Assembly (NCBI RefSeq): GCF_023078275.1
Contig: NC_062985.1
Coordinates: 3,534,001-3,598,000 of the forward strand
Length of the DNA stretch: 64,000 bases
Reading direction: 5' to 3'
DNA from: Leguminivora glycinivorella
Lineage: Eukaryota; Arthropoda; Insecta; Lepidoptera; Tortricidae
In this document: piece by piece, positions 21,101-33,100 of the stretch
How positions within the stretch are numbered: the first letter of the stretch is position 1
Layout of the letters: each line of letters starts with the position of its first letter
Position numbers and translations under genes: made by a program
Notes under the pieces: model-generated
The model's database searches: none
What the model was told of the DNA's origin: nothing
Seen by the model: only the letters and a program-made list of their open reading frames with translations

Positions 21101-24100
21101 ACGGCATTGTACCATAAACAAGAGTAATAGAGCTGCTTAATTTTGACGTTTCATTTAATTCGGTTATTTCTGAAGGATTTGGCGGCTAGATAAAAGTCAT
21201 CAGTTTACTGAAAAAAATATTAGTAAAAATTCTCATTAAATAAGGTTGCTAAGAGAGTAGAGTTCGTGTATAAATTAATAAAAAAAATAATACTCGGTGT
21301 AAACTTGAATGAGTTTTACTTACTGTATTAACCATGAGATAAGGTATAAAACATACTAGTTTGTTACTCCAAAGATATAAAGAAATTCGCGAGTTTGCGA
21401 GTGTCCATAACTGGACCCGGAAAACTGCGTACCTCCGTTCCGTGGACAAGGAACAATTTACAAAAACCAAAATTTACAAGAAACAATCCTATGTTAAAAT
21501 AACCCAAACTAATTTTATTTGGGGTATATAAAATTGTCTCATTGAGTATTAGGTTGCTTTAAATGTAAATTTTTAAACTTATTTCACCGTTCATAATGGG
21601 GGATCCATTACTGGAGAACTGCCGTCCATGATTGGAGAAAAAGCACCTTGCTTTAATTTGTTAATTATGAAGAAACCAATAGGAGTATCTATTCTGCAAT
21701 GCGCTGGAAATGTAAAAGAAAGATAAGACATTCAAGTTTTAACACGTTTAGCGGTAGAATTTTTACATGTTTCAGTGAAATATCGAAAATAGGCAAAATT
21801 TCATCTTAAACTGTCCATGATTGGGCCCGTTACCTTATAGTCGTTGGATAAGTTCGGTTCGGTACAAAACTTTTTTCTCTACACTTAAATAGGTTTGTAA
21901 AAAAGTTTTCGAATAAAAGTGACGTTATTCTAAAACAAATTTAAAAAACCGGTCAAGTGCGAGTCAGAATCGCCCACCGAGGGTTCCGTACAAACTTTCA
22001 AACTCCCCAGTTAAAATAATCTCACGTATTCACATACCTCTAACGACTTGACTAGAAGACAAAAGTATAGGTACTAATGAGCATTATTGTGTATAGCGCC
22101 ATCTCTCGGTGAATTCGCTAACTAATTTGCGCGACCATATTAGTATGTTGGTTTTTCAGGGATTATTCTTTATAATGTTAACCGATTTAAACAATTTTTA
22201 CTTTATTGGAAAGAATTTGATTTACGTAACATCTCGTATTAATTTGAAGTACTATATACATCCGCAAAGGTGGGTAAATTAAAAGTAAAAATCTGAAAAG
22301 TTTTTTGTGAATTAAAAAAAAGGTTTTCAAGATACAAACACGATTATATTTTTCCTGTAATATTTAGCATAAAACAAATGTTTCCTAAAATTTTGATAAT
22401 TTTTCGTTGGTAAACTTCGGAGATAAGGGGGGGGGAACGGTATTTTTTTTTACATTTTCCTTCAAAATTCTTTTTTTTTCCACAACAAAAATTTAAAAAA
22501 AAATAGTTTATTTACGTTCAATTTGAGCTCTTTCTAACGATACCCCACTTGACCTAGTAACTTGAAATTTACAGTTTGCCCCCCTTTCATTTTGGCCATG
22601 TTCTACAATTAAAATTAATAAATTAAAAAAAATTATATGTTCTATTTGTAGAGGTTCACAATGTTCACAACTATTCCAAATTTCAAATTGATAGCATTAG
22701 TAGTTCTCGAGATATTTAGGAATGTGACAGACGGACAGACAGACGGACAGAGTCGCACCATAAGGGTTCCTGTTGTACCTTTTTGGTACGGAACCCTAAA
22801 AATGATATTGCGCTACCTCTTTCTTAGTTTGCCCCTTCTATTCGGGCCCCGTAACGCCTAGGGTTCTGTTGCCTACGTATTGACTTATTGAGGTGGCGTT
22901 CTTTTGTGACATGTCGAAACCTGCGCTGTTCAGGGTGGCTAGCCGAATGGCACAATCGCTCACGAAACGCTCACGAAACGAAGCGCTAGTAGATATCTAT
23001 CTCTATCGCGCTTGCGTATTGGCGCGACAGAGCCAGCGGCGTATCGCTTTCGTTTGGCGTCGGAGAAATGCCATTCGGCTACGGGGCCTGATGTTGGAAT
23101 CCATGAAGAGTTGAGGGATTTTTTAGCAACTCAAGCATTTTCTCTTGTAAATTAACACTAATTAACTTGTAAATTTATTTTTTATGTTACAGTGATTCTT
23201 CATCGGACCAAGGCCGATTTGTCCAGGACCAATTTTCGGATCTCCTGGGCTTCCTGGAACAAGGACTAGTGATTGTTTCGAGGAGCTGTCATGGTGTTGG
23301 CTCTTGATATTTTATCGTGAAACGCAGGTATCCTTTCAATTTTATTGCTAGTTTTTCAATTCCACATTCGACGTTCAAATACATCTTTGCCCCCTTGTAT
23401 AACAAATAACTATTACTGCCAAGTGCCAAGCCCTTTGCACACGCCAATGGTTGGAAACTTCTGATTTATTCGTGATCATTATTATTGCAGATTTAATGAT
23501 GAAGGCGCGTCGGAACCCAAACGTCAAGAATCGCCGACGTTCACAGAAGCAGCTACAATGAGCGGAGAATCTGAGAGCCAGGTAATAAGTTTAAGACTCC
23601 TTATTCCTTAGAGCGCTCATCAATTTCACGAAACGGCCATCGATAGATGGCGTTGGCGCTCGGTACGCGAGCACCTGCAACTCAACGCGCGTTTCAACGC
23701 CGACACAAATAATCTTGATAGTTTTGAATTAAATTGGTAATAACATAATTTTCAATTTTATACGGGGAATTTCCTGTTCATGGTATGGTAGTAGTAAATA
23801 AGGTGTATGAATGTAGTAAAAGTATAGTAGTCTACATATACATATATAAATACAGGTTTCCTAATTGATTGATTCAACAACCAACACCGCTGAGCCGAAA
23901 CTACGAAAGCTAGAAAGTCGAAATTTGTATAGATTGCATTAACAAAATTTCGAAGAGATAAGAATCGATTATGAAAATTTACACCCCTAGTAGAGGGAAA
24001 AACACGGAGAAACTAAAAAGCCAAAAATAATAAACCTTTCAATTCAGATTTCTTATCGTATTGCAATAAGCTAAACATCCAAATTATAAACAAATCAATT

Positions 24101-27100
24101 ATTTTTGTAGTCGGTACCAGACCTGTTCGTCGCCTTGCTATTGCCTGTTTGACCCACCCAACCATACACAGGCTGGTACCGACTCCAAAAATAATTGAAT
24201 TGTTTATAATTTGGATGTTTAGCTTATTGCAATACGATAAGAAATCTGAATTGAAAGGTTTATTATTTTTGGCTTTTTAGTTTCTCCGTGTTTTGTAACG
24301 CGCTTATTTTTGAAGGCGGTTTTATTTTTTGTTAAAAAGTTTATTTATTTGTTGATTTTTAGTGGTTCCTAGTGATATTATATGTATCAGTCCGAATACA
24401 TGTACAGTAGTGAAAGAATTATCCTTTAACTCCTAACCATTGAGGAGTTGACCTTCCATCATCAGCTCAGTTGATTTTTAGTGGTTCCTAGTGATATTAT
24501 ATGTATCAGTCCGAATACATGTACAGTAGTGAAATAATTATCCTTAAACTCCTAACCATTGAGGAGTTGACCTTCCATCATCAGCTCAGCCATATAAAAT
24601 TATTACCATCAGACGTAAATACTGGTGTACCTTTGAAAAATATACTAAAAACATTACATGTGCCTATAACATTTGAAGAGTTCCCTCGATTTCTCCAGGA
24701 TCCCATCATCAGACCCTGACTTGGTGCCAATGGGACCATCTCGGGGTTATACCGGTTCGATCAAAAAAAAAATTTTGAAAATCGGTCCACGATTCTCGGA
24801 GATATCGAGTAACATACATACAAAAAAATAATAAAAAAAAAAAACATTCAGTCGAATTGAGAACCTCCTCCTTTTTTGAAGTCGGTTAAAAAGGGGGTGA
24901 AAGTTTGTATCGGGATCAATTTGTTTTTTTTTATTAAGAAAATTTTAGTTAGGAACTTGAAATTAGAGAATAGTTTAATAGTGATTTCTGTTTTTTTATT
25001 GAATGTATATGCATACTGATTGGTCCCATTTTTATCAGAACCCAGTTCTGATGATGGGATCCTGGAGAAATCCAGGGAACTCCTCAAGTCTGAAAGGCAT
25101 ACATATAGCGATTTTTGTGTTTTTTAACCGACTTCAAAAAAGGAGGAGGTTCTCAATTCGACTGAATGTTTTTTTTTTTTTTTATTTTTTTTATTTTTTT
25201 TTTGTATGTATGTTACTCGATATCTCCGAGAATCGTGGACCGATTTTCAAAATTTTTTTTTTGATCGAACCGGTATAACCCCGAGATGGTCCCATTGGCA
25301 CCAAGTCAGGGTCTGATGATGGGATCCTGGAGAAATCGAGGGAACTCTTCAAATGTTATAGGCACATGTAATGTTTTTAGTCTATTTTTCAAAGGTACAC
25401 CAGTATTTACGTCTGATGGTAATAATTTTATGTGGCTGAGCTGATGATGGAAGGTCAACTCCTCAATGGTTAGGAGTTAAAGGATAATTCTTTCACTACT
25501 GTACATGTATTCGGACTGATACATATAATATCACTAGGAACCACTAAAAATCAACTGAGCTGATGATGGAAGGTCAACTCCTCAATGGTTAGGAGTTAAA
25601 GGATAATTCTTTCACTACTGTACATGTATTCGGACTGATACATATAATATCACTAGGAACCACTAAAAATCAACAAATAAATAAACTTTTTAACAAAAAA
25701 TAAAACCGCCTTCAAAAATAAGCGCGTTACAAAACACGGAGAAACTAAAAAGCCAAAAATAATAAACCTTTCAATTCAGATTTCTTATCGTATTGCAATA
25801 AGCTAAACATCCAAATTATAAACAAATCAATTATTTTTGGAGTCGGTACCAGCCTGTGTATGGTTGGGTGGGGCAAACAGGCAATAGCAAGGCGACGAAC
25901 AGGTCTGGTACCGACTACAAAAATAATTGATTTGTTTATAATTTGGATGTTTAGCTTATTGCAATACGATAAGAAATCTGAATTGAAAGGTTTATTATTT
26001 TTGGCTTTTTAGTTTCTCCGTGTTTTGTTACGCGCTTATTTTTGAAGGCGGTTTTATTTTTTGTTAAAAAGTTTTTTATTTATTTTTTTTTTTTTTTTAA
26101 TGTTTGTTCCTCGATATCTCCGTCGTTACTGGACCGATTTTGAAATTATTTTTTTTTAATTGAATGTATATGCATACAGATTGGTCCCATTTTTCTCAGA
26201 ACCCAGTTCTGATGATGGGATCCTGGAGAAATCGAGGGAACTCCTCGAATCTGAAAGGCATACATATAGTGATTTTTGTGTTTTTAAAGGAACAGCATGC
26301 ATTTAGGTACGGAACAGTGACATTTGGTGCAGTGGAACTGCTGATGATGGCCAGAATAGAACTCTTCAAATCTGAACGGCACGCTTATAGTGACTTTGGT
26401 ATTTTTATAAGAACAGCATGCACTTTCATCCAGAACAGTGACATTTGGTGCAGCGGAATTGCTGATGATGGTCAGAACCGAACTCCTCAAATCTGAACGG
26501 CACGCTTATAGTGACTTTGCCATTTTTATAAGAACAGCATGCGCTTACGTCTAGAACAGTGACATTTGGTACAGTGGAACTGCTGATGGTCAGAACCGAA
26601 CTCCTCAAATCTGAACGGCACGCTTATAGTGACTTTGGTATTTTTATAAGAACAGCATGCACTTGCGTCCAGAACAGTGACATTTGGTGCAGTGGAACTG
26701 CTGATGATAGTCAGAACCGTACTCCTCAAATCTGAACGGCACACTCATAAGTGACTTTGGTATTTTTGCAAGAAAAGCATGCATTTAAGTTCAGAACAGT
26801 GACATTTATTTATTTAGTTATGTTTGTTAAGCATATTGAGTTTTCAAGTCAAAGTTTGTCAAGCTTCGATTTCTTATAATATAATATCGGATTCATGAGG
26901 AATTGAGGAAACTCCTCAAACCTTAGTGATACGTATATTCATTTATGTTGCCATCTAATAATTAAAGCATTAAAAGCAGTTTTAAAAAATAAGCGCGTTA
27001 CAAAACACGGAGAAACTAAAAAGCAAAAAATAATAAACCTTTGAATTCAGATTTCTTATCGTATTGCAATAATCTAAACATCCAAATTATAAACAAACCA

Positions 27101-30100
27101 ATTATTTTTGCAGTCGGTACCAGACCTGTTCGTCGCCTTGCTATTGCCTGTTTGCCCCACCCAACCATACGCAGGCTGGCACCGACTCCAAAAATAATTG
27201 ATTTGTTTATAATTTGGATGTTTAGATTATTGCAATCCGATAAGAAATCTGAATTCAAAGGTTTATTATTTTTTGCTTTTTAGTTTCTCCGTGTTTTGTA
27301 ACGCGCTTATTTTATATGAATAGCATGCATTTACGTACGGAACAATGACATTTGGTGCAGTGGAACTGTTGATGATGGTCAGACCGGAACTCCCTAAATC
27401 TAAACGGCACAGTTATAGTGACTTTCATATTTTTATAAGAACAGCATGCACTTACGTCCAGAATAGTGACATTTGGTGCAGTGGAACTGCTCTTGATGTT
27501 GTGTCACTTTTTAACCATCGCTTCAAATCTCTCAAGGAAGGACGGTTCTCAATTCGTCTGTTTTTTTTTTGTTTGTTCCTCGATATCTCCGTCGTTACTG
27601 GACCGATTTAAAAAATTTAATAATTAAAGCATTAAAAGCAGTTTTAAAAAATACCTACACATTTCTACATGTGCTCTGCCTACCCCTTTATGGGATACAG
27701 GCGTGATTGTATGTATGTATTTGTACATAATCCAACATTCGCAAGTAGCTTTCATCAGAACCCAAAAGGCGGCGGTTTTTTTTTCTTAAAAATTATTAAA
27801 CGTTTTTTTTATGGGATAGGAGGCAAACGAGCAGACAAGTTGCCTGATGGTAAGCGATCACTGCCGGCTATGGACACCCGAAGCACCAGAAGTGTTGGTG
27901 CGTTGCCGGCCTTTAAGATGGATGTACGTTCTTTTCTTGAAGGTTTGAAGGTCGCATCGGTCCGGAAATACCGCTGGCAACAATTCATTCCACAGTTTAA
28001 CTGTGCATGACGTGACCTGTGCAAAACATTGCGTCTTAGAAACATTTGAAAGGGTGAAAATCAAATTATGTACATGTTTGTTCTAAAAGTAGCTGATCAA
28101 ACATCGTCGGTTTGGAAAGCCTGCGGTTAAATTTTTGCTCCTTCCTTACTATACATATTTTATTTAGAGGGTTTTGAGATTTAGGTAATAAAACAACGCT
28201 TCATTAGGTTTAATAGCATTATGTAAAGTATAATGTCAATGTAAGTGCAAGCAGTCTTATGAATAGAATAGCAGTTCTGTTGACCACCTCCTGACTCCAT
28301 CATGAGACCTTGGACCTCATCTAGTTCGATGGTGCTCGTCAGCCCAAATCTAATGAGCCCGAACATGATGGGGTTATGATGAGGAGAATAGCAGTTCTGT
28401 TGGCCACCTCCTGACCCCGTCATGAGACCTTGGACCTCATCTAGTTCGATGGTGCTCGTCAGCCCAAATCTAATGAGCCCAAACATGATGGGGTTATGAT
28501 GAGGAGAATAGCAGTTCTGTTGACCACCTCCTGAGTCCATCATGAGACCCTGGACCTCATCTAGTTCGATGGTGCTCGTCAGCCCAAATCTAATGAGCCC
28601 AAACATGATGGGGTTATGATGAGGAGAATAGCAGTTCTGTTGACCACCTCCTGACTCCATCATGAGACCTTGGACCTCATCTAGTTCGATGGTGCTCGTC
28701 AGCCCAAATCTAATGAGCCCGAACATGATGGGGTTATGATGAGGAGAATAGCAGTTCTGTTGGCCACCTCCTGACCCCGTCATGAGACCTTGGACCTCAT
28801 CTAGTTCGATGGTGCTCGTCAGCCCAAATCTAATGAGCCCAAATATGATGGGGTTATGATGAGGAGAATAGCAGTTCTGTTGACCACCTCCTGACTCCAT
28901 CATGAGACCTTGGACCTCATCTAGATCGATGGTGCTCATCAGCCCAAATCTAATGAGCCCAAACATGGTGGAGTTATGATAAGTAGAATAGCAGTTCTGT
29001 TGAACATCTCCTGCCTGACTCCATCATCATGAGAATCAGAACCTCATCCTGGTCCCAAAATATAATAATAATTCAAACTCTCAACAAACTTCACGTATAA
29101 CTTAAAATCCAAAATCATATGAAAAGCATGTCGAATGCTAAAATTGCATAAGGTGTAAAAAGGATCAAGATTTGTTTAGTCGCAGTTTACGGCACTTCTC
29201 GGAACTATCGCGCTGCTTACGAAAGCTAGGTGCGCCGGACGATCAAACGCAGGTCCGTTGTCTTCGAACGCTCGGCGCAGACTGAGCGGGCTCGCGTTAG
29301 CACAGTGTCTTTTATTCGAATTTTAGGTGTTTTAAAAACATATCTATCGACAGAAAGGTATGTCTTATATGTATGATTTTTTTTTATAGGTCAATAAGAA
29401 GTTCTAGTTTAGGATAATATTATTTAAGAGTTACAAAAAATGCAGGAATCGCAGGAAAAATACATAATGTAAACCTCTTTTTATCGAAAAAATGGGGAGG
29501 ATACGGAAGGTTATTTATCCACCATTTCAAGTAAATCTTAAAATGTCAAAGTATTAGCTAACTCGTACAGGATATAACAAATAGGATTGTGATCATTTAT
29601 TACCCAAAATAACATTTTTAACAGCACAATCACGATTCTAAACGAGCTATTCCACTACGAAATTTGAAAACGTCTTTCGAAAAAACTGATTTTTCGGAAG
29701 TATAAAAAGACATATTTTAAAGTAGTACCAATTGACTTTCTAGCTTAAGATATGTACTTTTAGGGACATTATCATTTTTTTAATAATCATTTATAGTTTC
29801 TTTATAATTTTGAATGAAAAAGGTTCTATTTTGCAAAAAACGCTCGTCTTTAGGAATAAGGCCTCTTAACAAAATTGAAAATATCTGTGTATCTACAATG
29901 CCAACAATAGAGGAAAAACGACTTAACCCTTTAATGCACAGCGATGTATACACGGTGTTTCCGGTATCACTCAAAACCTCAGACACCCCAACTGATTTTT
30001 ATTTTTTTAAACTCATCTAGAGTATTCATCTTTTAATCTGATCGTTACTTTTTTTTTAATTGAATTTTTAATTTTCTGTACAGCTCTACTTGACTTTTAG

Positions 30101-33100
30101 CTCTACACTCAATAAAATAGTTGCTAACTACCATCATAAACCATAAGACTATTTATTTGTGTACGTTACTGCAACGACATAAGGTTTACCAATAGACAGC
30201 TAAGATGTCACTGTAAAACACTTTAAAGCTTTGTCACAGTAAACTTCAAATTGGATAGGTAATCGCAGTAAGCAAATAAACTCAATATTCAAAATGACAA
30301 GGTTGTAATTAGGTACGAGTTCAATTTGTTATGACTTATGATAAACATTAAGATTGAACTGACAAACAACGTCAAACTAGTAGCGGAAAAAATAATCGTC
30401 CATGTAACCAGCCAGTATTAATACCCCTAAATACTGAAAAAAGGTAAACAACCTCTAGCAATGCGATATACACAATGTTGTATTACGAGTACAATAGAAT
30501 GGGCACCTAAAAAATAACTAATAATACTAATTTAAATAAAAATATTACCCCCATCAAGATATAGCTCAATCGATTCTACTCTCGATTCCGAACAAACTGT
30601 TTTCAGGTTTTTAGTGTTAAGTGAAACACGGTGTATATGCATCATCTATTTTTGACTGTAATGACAGCATGTCAAAATACAATCAATCAATCAATTTTAT
30701 TGTCAATTGAATTAATCTTTGTCAAGGTCATGCATTTAAGGGTTAAATTTATAAAAATAAAAGCTTGAATTCATAAAAAAATACTGAACTGATTAGTTGA
30801 AAAGAGTTATGTCCCTTTTTTAACAGACTTTTTTTATCGAAAATAAAGGAGGTTATATAATTATTAGGGTTCATGTTTTTCTTTAACTTTACCGCCGCTC
30901 CAAATCTCAAGGAAGGGGGTTCTCAATTCGTCTGTATTTTTTTTGGTTTTAGGGTTCCGTACCAAAAAGGTACAAAAGGAACCTTTATGGTCCCACTCTG
31001 TCCGTATGTCTGTCTGTCTGTCATATTTCTAAATATCTCGAGAACTAGGTAATTTTGCTATCGATTTGAAATTTGGAACAGGTATGAACATTTTTAACTT
31101 CTAATGGCAAACCGTAAATCATGTCAAGCTACTACGTCAAGTGGGGTATCGTATGAAAAAGCTCAAATTGTACATATCAAAACTATTTTTAACCGCCGCC
31201 TCAAATCTGTCAAGGAAGGAAGGAAGGTTCTAGGGATGGTCAGAGGGCGCTGCGAGTCCTTGTATAGATTACTCATATGAGAGATAATTTCGACCTCAGC
31301 ATCTGTGACCTGGGTGGCCGAGCGGAAATAGGCATCTGCCGCGATTGCAGGGTACGTTGGTTCGATTCCAGCCTCAGGCACTGGAGGCCTTGGTCACTTT
31401 TTCTTTCATATGTGTAATTTACTTCGGTTTTAAAAACTAATCAGATTTAAAATCAATTTAACCACCCTTGCGGATTTTATCGAACAGATCGAACTACAAA
31501 TGAATACGAGATTATATGTAAAAAAAATCTCTTCTAAATTAAGATTAAACTATGCAAATGAGTTAACATTAAGAAATAATTATCCCTGAAAAACTAACAT
31601 ACTAAACAGGTCGCGCAAATTAGTTAGCGAATTCACCGATACCTATAGGTAATTATAGTCAAATCTTTAAAGTTATAGGTACATATATGAGATACATGAG
31701 ATTATTTTAACTTTTGTAAGTTTGTACGGATACTACTCAGTGGGCCAGTCCGACTCGCACTTGACCGGTTTCTTTATGTTGTCGATTTCTCCGTTGTTAC
31801 AGGACCGATTTCATTTTTTTTTTGATTGAATGTATATATGTATACAGATTTGAGATTAGTCCTATTTTTATCAAAACCCAGTTCTGATGATGGGATCCTG
31901 GAGAAATCAAGGCAACTCCTCGAATCTTGAAGGCATACATGTGGTGATTTTTGTGTTTTTATAAGAACAGCATGCATATATGTACGGAACAGTGACATTT
32001 GGTGCAGTGGAACTGCTGATGATGGTCAGAACGGAACTCCTCAAGTCTGAAAGGCACACTCATAGTGACTTTGGTATTTTTATAAGAACAGCATGCATTT
32101 ATGTTCAGAACAGTGGAACTCAGTGCAATGGAACTGATGATGATGAAAATGGATCAGAATGGAACTCCTCAAATCTGCACGGCACACTTACAATGAATTT
32201 GGTATTTATATGAGAATAGCTTTAATTTAAGTACATTCATAACAGTGACATTTGGTGCAGTGGAACTGCTGATGATGGTCATAAAGGAACTCCTCAAATC
32301 TGGACGACACACTTATAGTGACTTAATTTAGTATTATTATAGGAACAGTATGCATTTACGTTCAGAACAGTGGTCGCGTTAGAGCTCGCGGGTTCGAACC
32401 CCGGATCGCACTAATGAGGTTTTTGGAATTTATGTGCGAAATGTCATTTGATATTTGCCAGTAGCTTTTCGCTGAAGGACAGCATCGTGAGGAAACCGGG
32501 TAATCCTAATAAAGCCCTAATTACCCATCGGGTTGGAAGGTCAGATGGAAGTCGCTTTCGTTAAACTAGTGCCTACGCCAAATCTTGGGATTGATTGTCA
32601 AAGCAGACCCCAGGCTCCCAAAGACCATAACTTTAATTTATTCAGGTATACATATATTGGTTTTTGTGTTATTATAAGAACAGCATGCGTTTACGTACGG
32701 TCGACTACAAAGAGATGTATACACTTTTTCAGCTTCTTGCATCGTAATAAGGTGAGAAATGGATACATCTCTTTGTAGTCGACCGTACCGAACAGTGACA
32801 TTTAGTGCAGTGGAACTGCTGATGATGATCAGAACGGAACTACTCAAATTTGAACGAGACACTTATTATGACTTTGGTTTTAGGATTCCGTACCTCAAAA
32901 GGAAAAACGGAACCCTCATAGGATCACTCGTGCGCCTGTCTGTCCGTCTGTCACAGCCTATTTTCTCCAAAATTACTTGAGTTTGGGGTTGGTGCAGTGG
33001 AACTGCTTATGATGATCAGAACGAAACTTCTCAAAGACGACACAAAAGGATCTTTGTTTGCTAAGCATATTGAGTTTTTAACTCAAATTTTGTCAAACTC

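Larger units (their letters stand above)
24001..26025. repeat. Giant palindrome, arms about 900 bp
   Basis: The left arm 24001-24893 reads as the reverse complement of 25120-26025, with about 227 bp between. Landmarks mirror in order: the 294-bp foldback (A at left, B at right), AAGGCGGTTTTATTTTTTG, a two-copy 119-bp repeat with TAGTGGTTCCTAGTGATATT, GGATCCCATCATCAGACCC and GAACCTCCTCCTTTTTTGAA. Identity is very high, with only scattered differences. Confidence 0.9.

Noticed and set aside
24501..24719. A 72-codon frame in the palindrome left arm
   Set aside because: The same sequence is mirrored in the right arm and belongs to a non-coding repeat; no protein signature.
26205..26820. A CRISPR-like array
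   Set aside because: The repeats are full 121-bp satellite units without unique spacers and the genome is animal.
28181..28966. A 261-codon minus-strand frame as a repetitive protein gene
   Set aside because: It is the translation of a 120-bp tandem array; the frame stays open because the period is a multiple of three, and there are no splice, start-context or domain signals.
31305..31380. A serine/leucine tRNA gene
   Set aside because: The D-arm and T-arm look right, but the ends do not pair and there is no terminator-bounded tRNA; treated as a SINE head.
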